In this document: positions 6,601 through 14,401 of the stretch, piece by piece | Numbering within the stretch: the first letter of the stretch is position 1 | Layout of the letters: every line of letters starts with the position of its first letter | Origin: Peptostreptococcus sp. MV1 | Lineage (GTDB): Bacteria; Bacillota; Clostridia; Peptostreptococcales; Peptostreptococcaceae | DNA: 33,438 nt | Direction: 5' to 3' | NCBI RefSeq assembly: GCF_000758885.1 | Contig: NZ_JRNB01000057.1 | Coordinates: 1-33,438, forward strand | The notes under the pieces: model-generated | Database searches by the model: none | Told to the model about the DNA's origin: nothing | What the model saw: the letters and a program-made list of their open reading frames with translations, nothing else | Made by a program: the position numbers and the translations under genes

Positions 6601-8273
6601 ACTTGTTGCAGTACAATATTGACTTAGCTAACCATCTAATAGCAGAAAATATGATTTCAGAAGATAGTATATCATATGTAAAGGGTGCTTTAAAAAATGC
6701 AAAAGATGTTCTTAAGAATAAGGATGCTAGTATAGATGACTATAAGACAGCTAATTCACTATTGAAGTTTGCACTTTTAAATGCTAAGAAGGGTGGAGTA
6801 AAACCAAACGAAGCAGATAAGAAAGAGATAGAAAAGGCAAAATCAGAAAGTAAAGAAATAATTACAGAAAAAGATATTAAGGATAGTAAGGTTTATGCGG
6901 TTCCAGTAAGAATGGATAAGACATATGACCAGATTCCATCAATGGGTAATGGGGCTATAAGTAAGATGGCTTATGTAAAGGTGAAAGATGGAAAGAGTGA
7001 GTATTATCTTACATTCTCAGGAATTAAGTTATACGGCAAAAAGGGTCACTTGTATGGATTAGGGGTATATGACAATGGAGTAAATTCATCTGTGAGTGAG
7101 GCTACTATTGACAAGGAAATTACCGAATCTGACTTGAATGGAGATCTCAGAAAATTCCCTAGAAGGTATAGATTTACAAGGAATAAGTCAAATGAAAACG
7201 AAATCTTTGTAAAGGTGAGTGTAGATGCTATGGATTCCATAGCTTGCAAGGGAGAAAGTGACTACAATAAATTAGTCAAAGGCTCTGGTAGTCAGAACGC
7301 AAGACTAGTATTTGATTGGTCAAAGGCCAAAAAGATAGAGAAAATAGAAGATTTGACAGATGATAAACAAGAAGATTCGATTAAAAATACTGACAGACTA
7401 GCCGGTGGCAACAGGTACGAAACATCTGCCCAAATCAGTCAGAAGTACTTCAAGTCTGCTGACACAGTAATCCTAGCCAGTGGCAAGAACAATGCAGATG
7501 CCCTAGTATCAGCATCATTTGCAAATGCCCACAAGGCACCTATCCTACTGACTAACCTAGATACTACTGATGCTAGCGTACTGAATGAAATATCTAGGCT
7601 AAAGGCCAAGAATATAATCATAGTTGGTGGTAGCTCATCAGTTGGCTACAAGGTAGAAGGTGACATGAGGACTAGGGGCTACAGTGTAAGGAGAATTGCT
7701 GGTGCCAACAGGTATGAAACTTCAGCCATGATAGCCCAGGAGGTCAAGAATATGACAGGAGCATCAAGGGCAATCTTGATTAATGGCTTCAAGGATGCGG
7801 ATGCCTTGACAGTATCAGGCCTAGCTACTAGCCAGGGTCTACCGGTTATCATGACTAAGGCTGGAACTCTAGAAGATAATGCCAGGACTAAGCTAGCAGC
7901 TTGGAAGCTAGACCAGCTATATGTAGTTGGTGGTACTAACTCCATATCAGATTATGTGATGAATCAGGCAAAGGCAGCCAGCAAGAAGAGGATTGCAGGT
8001 CAGGACAGGTTCGAGACTGCTATAGCTATAGCTGATGAGTCTTATCCTAAGGCCAAGAAGGTCATGCTAGCCAATGGCTACAATGCCATAGATGCCCTAT
8101 CAGCAGGTGCAGTTACTGCTAGGGAGAAAATGCCTATCCTATTAATCAACAAGGCCAAGGTGCCGGATAGTGTTAAGGAAAGGATAAATGGAAAGATAGG
8201 TCAGCTAATAGTGCTGGGTGGAGAAAATACTCTTTATTCTACTACAGTAGACTCACTTTCTTTAGCAAAGTAA
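3639..8273 (+). CDS. Large modular cell-wall surface protein: FIVAR-like/NEAT-like pairs and three CWB2 anchors
   Basis: This 1544-residue exported protein starts at an ATG with GAGGAG upstream and has a signal peptide cleaved near SGLVAWA (about residue 31). Residues 32-700 are a strand-rich region I do not recognise. Residues 704-765 form a helical FIVAR-like segment, and 788-942 a NEAT-like beta domain (S-M-S-N-E-A, K-L-R-F-S-V-K-G-I, Y-G-H-L-T-K-L-W-F-Y-D, V-K-V-D-A-M-D). An acidic/lysine linker follows (950-977), then a second FIVAR-like segment (992-1050) and a second NEAT-like domain (1084-1228). Residues 1250-1544 are three CWB2 repeats (R-x-A-G-x-x-R-Y/F-E-T-A/S), which in clostridia bind anionic wall polymers non-covalently. 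The heme-binding Y-x-x-x-Y of classical NEAT domains is not evident, so the ligand could be heme, a host protein or something else. The 3' CWB2 part uses CTA/AGG codons like core genes; the rest is AT-richer. Confidence 0.85.
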   Translation: MERDFKKFRNKFLALALSISMLPTSGLVAWADDGEQVSSQPQEVTLPGTGDTLEKKFLVSSAPFFNLKEKKYHRNQIVKIRTIESYLNIRTMFGDPDSTQNYSDLGDYKMLQDEFIIDFENVEEMDPLRMNLAMLGVDNPSLGYRIFSGDLQGRSMNMNMQPDDSGHFTMKNEDSHNNKEVYGPNRVETFNFLSEEESENVIYTDIAANKKIPVRLVDIGRKPKDISTGLSDFDDNIFYGEIEKKNGKYELDLKLIKSKESKNSRGNKEKWSYSYKRVMGSGEEVINLDQNIEYTSSDDLEKGKYQYSIAKINLDKLGDSIELNAESEDVSASTVKQANKKYNLLLKIDPSSLEDKGVFSDKLYLSGCHSSDELFSGELSNPTKNFLLNIIPQGDSGFDIYLNRESGYSKYDSLLCTTNGQEPGVSDKVDSVDTSNYQDYLKIKFGNKKNSGNNVYIDNTNLKDGGNIVMKFRLKHGDKLGEQIYTYNLKLKKKHLDTINDLDFDINEKTYPSGISWVGQNNMKIKVEGEEKDQLLYLQNVYYDTKIKTERVTDLDDKTKDFLRNEKVGRYLAMDVGLVDRDGKPADLPNGWDNHNDYINGMKKYLDGGMVAFAVNNIKEADLKPVTNLAKKNLKLFMVKEDGSIKELNDVHKGRIVVDKGAKKVNIAFNFSKPKERIIIAEPDSMDTGNKPEDQPSNPDKPKKMSDLEKKINRAKDLDLRATKTEESINELDKAIKVAEGILNTGTDQQKREQENILDSLIANMDSDKTNIKDLSKLKKSEELAEGIYDVLIATRHYERPNENSMSNEAVKKKAKLIVDKDGNRKLRFSVKGIQYGGQYGHLTKLWFYDTLKDTVGPSLSDPNLGKMNDAKIIGKYSDADLEGLPREFIKTVEIGINSFKENPKRYIRVKVDAMDGLNNFDPYNNDSMEPTQPTVLCIDYRYIKKDATNNPNPESDNTNKEKEDKEDKDKDDKEGKDSLSIKKANKDLLQYNIDLANHLIAENMISEDSISYVKGALKNAKDVLKNKDASIDDYKTANSLLKFALLNAKKGGVKPNEADKKEIEKAKSESKEIITEKDIKDSKVYAVPVRMDKTYDQIPSMGNGAISKMAYVKVKDGKSEYYLTFSGIKLYGKKGHLYGLGVYDNGVNSSVSEATIDKEITESDLNGDLRKFPRRYRFTRNKSNENEIFVKVSVDAMDSIACKGESDYNKLVKGSGSQNARLVFDWSKAKKIEKIEDLTDDKQEDSIKNTDRLAGGNRYETSAQISQKYFKSADTVILASGKNNADALVSASFANAHKAPILLTNLDTTDASVLNEISRLKAKNIIIVGGSSSVGYKVEGDMRTRGYSVRRIAGANRYETSAMIAQEVKNMTGASRAILINGFKDADALTVSGLATSQGLPVIMTKAGTLEDNARTKLAAWKLDQLYVVGGTNSISDYVMNQAKAASKKRIAGQDRFETAIAIADESYPKAKKVMLANGYNAIDALSAGAVTAREKMPILLINKAKVPDSVKERINGKIGQLIVLGGENTLYSTTVDSLSLAK

Positions 8274-8306
8274 ACCAGACATATTATAGCAAATATAAAT
8301 TAGACT

Positions 8307-8333
8307 TAGAGGGGGGCCAAGTGCTCCCCTCTA
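8307..8333 (+). terminator. GC-rich hairpin after the large wall protein
   Basis: TAGAGGGG (8307-8314) pairs with CCCCTCTA (8326-8333), 34 bases after the stop codon. No T run follows, so if it terminates transcription it is atypical. Its GGGG/CCCC core resembles the hairpin at 2851-2879 after the small secreted protein, suggesting a shared 3'-end device within this locus. Confidence 0.55.
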
Positions 8334-8368
8334 TACTTGTATAGAATATGTATTTTATAGCCAATTGA

Positions 8369-8397
8369 TTGATTTTAAGGCTCTTATAGGTTATAAT
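8369..8397 (+). promoter_or_regulatory. Vegetative-type promoter for ychF
   Basis: TTGATT (8369-8374) and a consensus TATAAT (8392-8397) are separated by exactly 17 bases. Transcription would start near 8404, leaving a leader of about 95 bases in which I see no further structure before the GGAGG at 8489-8493. Confidence 0.7.
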
Positions 8398-8499
8398 ATA
8401 AAATGTTGAATAATGCGATTTAACAAATATATTTTCCAAATGAGACGAGACTTTTGGACCTATATTTGATTGCTAATAATATATTTCGGAGGTTAAATT

Positions 8500-9597
8500 A
8501 TGAAATTAGGTATAGTAGGCTTACCAAATGTAGGTAAGAGTACACTTTTTAATGCAATTACACAGGCAGGGGCTGAATCTGCCAACTATCCATTCTGTAC
8601 GATAGACCCAAATGTGGGAGTGGTATCAGTTCCTGATGATAGATTGAACAAGCTAAAGGACCTTTACAATTCTAAGAAGGTTGTCCAGACAGCTATAGAG
8701 TTTGTTGATATTGCAGGTCTGGTCAAGGGGGCATCAAAGGGTGAGGGTCTTGGCAACAAGTTCCTTTCAAATATCAGAGAAGTAGATGCTATAGTTCACG
8801 TAGTTAGGTGTTTTGAGGATTCAAATGTAGTCCATGTGGATGGCTCTATCAACTCCTTGAGGGATATAGAGACTATAAATCTTGAGCTGATTTTCTCAGA
8901 TATGGAAATATTGGACAGGAGAATCACAAAGACTACTAAGGCCCTAAAGGCTGACAAGACTCTACAGTCAGAGCTAGATATACTTAACCAGGTCAAGGCT
9001 ACCCTAGAAGAGGGCAAGAGTATCAGGACTATGGACCTATCAGATGATGACTGGGCCTTTGTAAAGTCTCTAGACCTATTGAGTTCTAAGCCGGTAATCT
9101 ATGTGTCAAATGTTTCTGAGGATGACTTGGCTGATGACGGGGCCAATAATGAAATGGTCAAGGCTGTAAGAGAATTTGCTGCTACTGAAAATTCAGAGGT
9201 GGTAGTAATATGCGCCCAGATAGAGGCAGAAATATCAGAACTAGAAACTGAAGAGGAAAAGTTGGAATTCTTGGAGACTCTAGGCCTATCACAGTCTGGT
9301 CTAGATAAGCTAATCAAGTCTTCCTACCACCTACTAGGCTTGATTTCCTTCCTTACTGCAGGTGAGCAGGAGGTAAGGGCATGGACTATCAAGGATGGCA
9401 CTAAGGCTCCTCAGGCTGGTGGCAAGATACACTCAGATATTGAAAGAGGATTTATCAAGGCAGAGACTATAGCCTATGAGGCCTTAGTTGAGCATGGTAC
9501 TATGGCTGCTGCCAAGGAAAAGGGCCTAGTAAGGCTTGAAGGTAAGGATTATATAGTCAAAGATGGAGATGTTATTCTGTTCAAGTTTAACGTATAA
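8500..9597 (+). CDS. ychF: Redox/ribosome-associated P-loop ATPase YchF
   Basis: A full-length (365 residues) YchF/OLA1 family protein of the Obg group. The G1 loop is G7-LPNVGKST-15, followed by the family-typical [14 protein letters not shown] and [20 protein letters not shown]. The G4 motif is N204-V-S-E207 instead of NKxD, which in this family shifts preference from GTP to ATP. A central coiled coil and a C-terminal TGS domain ending [13 protein letters not shown] complete the protein. In bacteria it binds ribosomes and has been linked to stress and translation control. It has its own promoter, and the LRR gene follows 17 bases downstream. Confidence 0.97.
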   Translation: MKLGIVGLPNVGKSTLFNAITQAGAESANYPFCTIDPNVGVVSVPDDRLNKLKDLYNSKKVVQTAIEFVDIAGLVKGASKGEGLGNKFLSNIREVDAIVHVVRCFEDSNVVHVDGSINSLRDIETINLELIFSDMEILDRRITKTTKALKADKTLQSELDILNQVKATLEEGKSIRTMDLSDDDWAFVKSLDLLSSKPVIYVSNVSEDDLADDGANNEMVKAVREFAATENSEVVVICAQIEAEISELETEEEKLEFLETLGLSQSGLDKLIKSSYHLLGLISFLTAGEQEVRAWTIKDGTKAPQAGGKIHSDIERGFIKAETIAYEALVEHGTMAAAKEKGLVRLEGKDYIVKDGDVILFKFNV

Positions 9598-9614
9598 ATA
9601 ACTGAGGTGTAGAT

Positions 9615-10070
9615 ATGTTTGTGAAGTTTGAGTGTGAGAATTTAAAGAAAGCAATAATTGATAACTACAGGGAAAAGATAGATCCTGCCTTTGATGGTCA
9701 GGATGTCAGCCCTGATATGATGGAGAAATTTGACCTATTGGATATGAATGACTATGGTATTACTAGCCTAGAGGGTATCCAGTATGCCAAAAACCTTAGG
9801 CACCTGTATATGGCCAACAATGAGATAAGTAGCATTGAGCCATTGAGAGAGTGTGGTATGCTTGAAATTTTGGACTTTCAAAAAAATCAGGTGGAGGATA
9901 TTTGGCCACTTGAGCTTTTGAGGAGGTTAGAATCTTTGAACATTGCCCACAACAAGATTACAGATGTTATGGCCTTGAATGATATTGCCAATATTGATAG
10001 TATAAATATATCTGGTAATACTATTGAAAATAGGCTGCCCCTACGTCATATCAGGTTTGTAAAGAAGTAA
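9615..10070 (+). CDS. Cytoplasmic leucine-rich-repeat protein
   Basis: A 151-residue protein made largely of about five 22-residue internalin-type leucine-rich repeats (residues about 36-145), with cores such as LRHLYMANNEISSIEPL, LEILDFQKNQVEDIWPL and LESLNIAHNKITDVMAL. There is no signal peptide or membrane segment, so unlike internalins it should act inside the cell, probably as a protein-binding scaffold. It lies 17 bases after ychF and 42 bases before an M16 peptidase gene on the same strand, suggesting cotranscription. The partner is unknown, and no enzymatic motif is visible. Confidence 0.8.
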   Translation: MFVKFECENLKKAIIDNYREKIDPAFDGQDVSPDMMEKFDLLDMNDYGITSLEGIQYAKNLRHLYMANNEISSIEPLRECGMLEILDFQKNQVEDIWPLELLRRLESLNIAHNKITDVMALNDIANIDSINISGNTIENRLPLRHIRFVKK

Positions 10071-10112
10071 ATCCTTGATAGATGGTGCCTGGGCACTGAG
10101 AAAGGAATAGTT

Positions 10113-11372
10113 ATGACAAAGATGAATATAGTAGACCTTGGGGAAGGATTATCCCTTGGTCTAGTAAAGACAAAAAAGTTTAAATCGAATCTGATTTCCA
10201 TATATTTTCAGAGGATCTTGGACAGGCAGGAGGTCACTAGGATATCCCTATTGACCAACCTCTTACAGGTTGCTACAAAAAAATATCCTAGTATGAAGGA
10301 TATATCTCAAAAGCTTGATAGCCTATATGGTCTGTCTATGAATTTGGGTGTGTCAAAGCATGGTGAAAAGTTGATCACTAGTCTGAAACTGCTTAGTATA
10401 TCTGACAAGTACCTTGATCAACCAATATTTGAAGACGTGATTGATTTTGCCAGTCAGATACTCTTGAATCCACTTGTGGTCGATGGACAAATAAATCCTT
10501 CTATGCTGGACTTGGAAAAGAAGAGTCTAGAAGAGGAGATAGCTTCAAAGATTAATGATAAGAGGACCTATGCCAGCCTCAAGTGCATAGAATATATGTG
10601 CCAGGATGAGCTGTATTCTATAGACCATGTTGGTTATATTGAAGACTTGGAGTCTATAAGTGGTCTTGATGTATATGACACTTATAGAGACCTTGTAGCT
10701 AGTTCTAGGATATTTATCTTGGTAGAGGGTGACTTTGATGAGGACAAGGTAAGAGACCTATGTATAGACAAGTTCCAGTTTGAAAGAAGGAATGTCCAGA
10801 GTCTACCTAGGGAAGATTTTAGTAAAATTCCAGGGCCTACTAGGTATTTTGAGGAAGATATGGCTACTAGTCAGGGCAAGTTAGTTATAGGCCTAAGGAC
10901 TGGTGTGGACTACACTAATTACGATAGGTATTATAGTCTGATGGTAGCCAATAGTATTTTCGGTGGCGGTCCACATTCCAAGCTTTTTAACAATGTCAGA
11001 GAGAAGGAGAGCATATGCTACTATGCATCTTCTACACTGGAAAAGACCAAGGGGCTGATGCTTATAAGCTCTGGTATAGATGCAGAAAACTACGACAGGG
11101 CCCTAGAGCTGATTAGGAAGGAATTGGATGATACTAGCAAGGGTATGATTAGCCAGTTAGAGCTAGATAATGCCAAGAAGAGTATAATAAATTCCTTAAA
11201 AACTATTGGAGATTCGATAGTTTCAGATATGGACTTTTTCTACAACCAGTATATATCTGGCAGCCAGCTAAGCGTAGAAGATGTAATAGGATATGTGGAA
11301 AAAGTTGATATAGATATGATCATAGAATCCATGAAGGATATCAAAGAAGACACTGTCTTCTTTTTGAAGTAG
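10113..11372 (+). CDS. M16 family peptidase-like protein, catalytically inactive subunit (YmfF-like)
   Basis: A 419-residue protein with the two-domain fold of pitrilysin/insulinase-type (M16) peptidases. The region where the zinc motif should be reads ISLLTNLLQVATKKYPSMKD and lacks H-x-x-E-H, so it should not bind catalytic zinc. The C-terminal half has the usual GGPHSKLFNNVREKESICYYA element of M16 substrate-cleft subunits. It lies 18 bases upstream of a second M16 gene that keeps the motif. This matches the paired YmfF/YmfH arrangement of Firmicutes, where inactive and active partners probably form a heterodimer. AAAGGA is spaced well before the ATG. Substrate unknown. Confidence 0.85.
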   Translation: MTKMNIVDLGEGLSLGLVKTKKFKSNLISIYFQRILDRQEVTRISLLTNLLQVATKKYPSMKDISQKLDSLYGLSMNLGVSKHGEKLITSLKLLSISDKYLDQPIFEDVIDFASQILLNPLVVDGQINPSMLDLEKKSLEEEIASKINDKRTYASLKCIEYMCQDELYSIDHVGYIEDLESISGLDVYDTYRDLVASSRIFILVEGDFDEDKVRDLCIDKFQFERRNVQSLPREDFSKIPGPTRYFEEDMATSQGKLVIGLRTGVDYTNYDRYYSLMVANSIFGGGPHSKLFNNVREKESICYYASSTLEKTKGLMLISSGIDAENYDRALELIRKELDDTSKGMISQLELDNAKKSIINSLKTIGDSIVSDMDFFYNQYISGSQLSVEDVIGYVEKVDIDMIIESMKDIKEDTVFFLK

Positions 11373-11390
11373 GTTTTAAGGGAGGATTTT

Positions 11391-12683
11391 ATGAAGAAGA
11401 TATATAATGAAGTAATAAGGGAGACTATCTACTACGATAGTCTAGAAAATGGCCTAGAGGTATATTATATGCCAAAGGAAGGTTATACCAACAAGTATGC
11501 AATCTTGGGTGTAGACTTTGGTTCTAATGACTTGGACTTTATACCGATTGGAGAAAAGGACAGGATTAGGGTAAATGAGGGTATAGCCCATTTCTTGGAG
11601 CACAAGATGTTTGAGCAACCGGATGGTGGTAACGCCTTTGACAAGTTCTCAAAGCTAGGGGCCAGTGCCAATGCATTTACTAGTTTTACAATGACTGCCT
11701 ACCTCTTTTCTGCTACAGATAATTTTATGGAGTCCCTGGACCACTTGATTGACTATGTCCAAACTCCTTATTATACAGATGAAAATGTCAACAAGGAAAA
11801 GGGGATAATAGCCCAGGAAATCAAGATGTACGAGGATGATCCTGAGTGGAATGTCTACTTCAACTGTTTGAGGGCTATGTACTCCAACCACCACGCAAAT
11901 ATCGATATAGCTGGTAGTGTGGAATCAATCAATAGGATTAGCCCAGAGGAATTGTACAAGTGCTACAGGACCTTCTACAATCCAGCTAATATGAAGCTAT
12001 TTGTGGTGGGTGATCTGGATGTGGAAGACTTGATGACTACAATCAAAAGGGCCAACCACAAGGACCTAGCATTTGACAAGAATATCAGGTCTTTTATGCC
12101 TGAAGAACCAGTAGAGGTCAAGCAGAAAAAGATTGTTGAGGAATTTACGGTATCTATGCCTCTTTTCTATATAGGTTACAAGGATGTAAAGATGGATATG
12201 GATCCTAGAGAGGCCCTTAAAAATGAGATAAGGACAGATATTCTATTTGATATGATATTTTCTGAGAGTGGTGACCTCCACCAGGTCCTATACAATGATG
12301 GACTTTTGGTGGGCAATATTTCAGGTGGATACATGAATCAGAAGGACTATGCCTATGCTATAGCGTCTGGTGTGTCCAGAGAACCTGAAAGATTAAAGCA
12401 GGTGGTTGACTCATACATAGACCAAGTCAGAAAATCTGGCCTAGACAGGCAGGATTTTGAAATAAATAAGAAAAAGAAGATTGGCGGATTCTTGAAGTCC
12501 TTTGACTCTATTACATATGTGGCCAATAATTTCTTGTCCTATAGTTTTAAGGGGATAAACTTCTTGGATTATTTAGAAGTGCTCAAGGAAATAAGCTTTG
12601 AGGATGTGGTCGATAGGTTGGATACTTTCTTCTTTGAAGACCAGAGTGTAATATCTATAGTAAGGCCTAAGTCTGAAGAATAG
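11391..12683 (+). CDS. M16 family zinc metallopeptidase, active subunit (YmfH-like)
   Basis: A 430-residue M16 peptidase with the inverted zinc motif H67-F-L-E-H71 and the downstream acidic segment KGIIAQEIKMYEDDPEW that normally supplies the third zinc ligand. No signal peptide is seen, so it acts in the cytoplasm or at its face. It follows its probably inactive partner at 18 bases, with GGGAGG before the ATG. It precedes lgt by 12 bases, so transcription probably continues into the lipoprotein and wall genes. Its substrate in this organism is unknown. Confidence 0.9.
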   Translation: MKKIYNEVIRETIYYDSLENGLEVYYMPKEGYTNKYAILGVDFGSNDLDFIPIGEKDRIRVNEGIAHFLEHKMFEQPDGGNAFDKFSKLGASANAFTSFTMTAYLFSATDNFMESLDHLIDYVQTPYYTDENVNKEKGIIAQEIKMYEDDPEWNVYFNCLRAMYSNHHANIDIAGSVESINRISPEELYKCYRTFYNPANMKLFVVGDLDVEDLMTTIKRANHKDLAFDKNIRSFMPEEPVEVKQKKIVEEFTVSMPLFYIGYKDVKMDMDPREALKNEIRTDILFDMIFSESGDLHQVLYNDGLLVGNISGGYMNQKDYAYAIASGVSREPERLKQVVDSYIDQVRKSGLDRQDFEINKKKKIGGFLKSFDSITYVANNFLSYSFKGINFLDYLEVLKEISFEDVVDRLDTFFFEDQSVISIVRPKSEE

Positions 12684-12695
12684 GGGTGACTTGTT

Positions 12696-13448
12696 TTGGA
12701 TAGAGTAGCATTTTCTATATTTGGACTGGATATAATGTGGTACGGAATATTGATAGCGACGGGTATTGTCCTAGCTATACTGGTATCTTCTAGAGAGGCA
12801 TCTAGGCTGGGCTATGAGGACGGCCAGGTGACTGATATATGCCTTTTTGCCATACCTCTTGGTATAGTAGGTGCTAGAATATATTATGTAGCATTTAACT
12901 GGTCCCAATATGCAGGGAATTTTAAGGAAATAATAAATATCAGGGGTGGTGGCCTTGCCATACATGGTGGTATTTTAGCAGGTATATTGACAGTTTGGAT
13001 ATATACTAGGATAAAGAAGTTAGAATTTTTTAAGACTGGAGATATTTTGGTCTTGGGCCTACCCATGGCCCAGGCTATAGGCAGGTGGGGCAACTTTATA
13101 AATGGAGAGGCCCACGGTGGCCCTACTAATCTACCTTGGGCTATAATGGTCGATGGCCAGAAGGTTCATCCAACCTTCCTCTATGAGTCCATATGGGATT
13201 GGATGATATTTGTCTATATCTTTATGATTAGGAAAAATAAAAAATATGAGGGCCAGATCCTAGTTGACTATATATTCCTATACTCACTGGGTAGGTTCTT
13301 TATAGAAGGGCTGAGGACTGACTCACTCATGTTGGGACCTATCAGGATGGCCCAGTTGATTAGTCTAGTGGGCATAGTGATTGCCCTTGTAATGAGACAC
13401 TTCCTTTTAAAGAAGGAAAAAGAAAGTAGGGAAAAAGATGGAATTTAA
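12696..13448 (+). CDS. lgt: Prolipoprotein diacylglyceryl transferase
   Basis: Transfers a diacylglyceryl group from phosphatidylglycerol to the lipobox cysteine of prolipoproteins at the outer face of the membrane. The 250-residue protein has about seven membrane segments, the [12 protein letters not shown] loop, and the family signature [14 protein letters not shown] (about residues 128-141). The start is TTG, supported by GGGGTG 7 bases upstream; the N-terminus [18 protein letters not shown] is standard for Lgt. Its last 11 bases overlap the start of rsmH, so the two are translationally linked. Confidence 0.96.
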   Translation: MDRVAFSIFGLDIMWYGILIATGIVLAILVSSREASRLGYEDGQVTDICLFAIPLGIVGARIYYVAFNWSQYAGNFKEIINIRGGGLAIHGGILAGILTVWIYTRIKKLEFFKTGDILVLGLPMAQAIGRWGNFINGEAHGGPTNLPWAIMVDGQKVHPTFLYESIWDWMIFVYIFMIRKNKKYEGQILVDYIFLYSLGRFFIEGLRTDSLMLGPIRMAQLISLVGIVIALVMRHFLLKKEKESREKDGI

Positions 13449-14373
13449 CCATGTATCAGTTCTTTTGAATGAATGCATTGAAAATTTAAATATAAAGCCA
13501 GATGGTGTATATGTAGATTGTACAATGGGGGGTGCAGGTCATAGCAAGGAAATAGCAAAGAGCTTATCTGAAAAAGGTAGGTTGGTATGCTTTGACCAGG
13601 ATATAAACGCCATCAATGTTGCAAAAGAGCGTCTGAAAGAGTACAATGATAGGGTAATACTGGTACATAACAATTTTGAAAATATAAAAGAAGAGCTAGA
13701 GTCTAGAGGTATATACCATATAGATGGTGTTTTGGCAGACCTTGGTGTTTCGTCTCACCAGTTGGATGAGGCAAGTAGGGGCTTTTCATATATGCATGAT
13801 GCCCCGCTTGATATGAGGATGGATGATAGGGCTAGTATGTCGGCCTGGCAGGTAGTGAACAAGTATTCTCAGGATGATTTGTATACTATTATAAGGGACT
13901 ATGGTGAGGAAAACTGGGCCAAGAGGATAGCTGAGTTTATAGTCAAGGAGAGGTCAGACCACCCTATTGATACTACATTTGACCTAGTGGATGTCATCAA
14001 AAAGGCTATACCAAAGGGGGCCAGGATAGACGGGCCACACCCGGCAAAGAGGACCTTCCAGGCTATTAGGATTGAGGTCAACAATGAGCTGGGGGTAATA
14101 AATACCATGATAAGGGATGCAGTCTCCATGATGAATAGGGGTGGTAGAATTTGCATCATAACCTTCCATTCCCTAGAGGATAGGATTGTTAAAAATGAAT
14201 TTAGGTACCTCAACAAGGACTGTATATGTCCACCTGAACTACCATTTTGTCAGTGTGATAAGAAGAGCGAGGTTAAGATTATAACTAGGAAACCAATTCT
14301 CCCAAGCAAGGAAGAGGTGGAATTTAACCCGAGGTCTAGGAGCTCAAAGTTGAGAGTAGCAGAAAAAAAGTAA
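13438..14373 (+). CDS. rsmH: 16S rRNA (cytosine-1402 N4)-methyltransferase
   Basis: RsmH (formerly MraW) methylates C1402 of 16S rRNA using S-adenosylmethionine. At 311 residues it is full length, with HVSVLLNEC at the N-terminus, the SAM-binding [15 protein letters not shown] (about 22-36), [15 protein letters not shown], and the C-terminal [18 protein letters not shown] and [15 protein letters not shown]. It is normally the second gene of the division/cell-wall cluster after mraZ. Here mraZ is missing, the gene overlaps lgt, and murF follows directly without ftsL or a division transpeptidase gene. Confidence 0.97.
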   Translation: MEFNHVSVLLNECIENLNIKPDGVYVDCTMGGAGHSKEIAKSLSEKGRLVCFDQDINAINVAKERLKEYNDRVILVHNNFENIKEELESRGIYHIDGVLADLGVSSHQLDEASRGFSYMHDAPLDMRMDDRASMSAWQVVNKYSQDDLYTIIRDYGEENWAKRIAEFIVKERSDHPIDTTFDLVDVIKKAIPKGARIDGPHPAKRTFQAIRIEVNNELGVINTMIRDAVSMMNRGGRICIITFHSLEDRIVKNEFRYLNKDCICPPELPFCQCDKKSEVKIITRKPILPSKEEVEFNPRSRSSKLRVAEKK

Positions 14374-14401
14374 AGAGTAGGTAGAAATTGAGGAGGAAAA
14401 G

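Noticed and set aside
7390-8273. Repeats in the 3' part of the wall-protein gene as a CRISPR-like or tandem DNA repeat
   Set aside because: They are three diverged protein-level CWB2 repeats of about 100 residues each, with no regular short DNA repeat and spacer pattern.
3639-8273. Firm assignment of the wall protein as a heme-binding NEAT protein
   Set aside because: The strand motifs fit NEAT domains, but the Y-x-x-x-Y heme ligand pattern is not visible, so only NEAT-like with unknown ligand is claimed.
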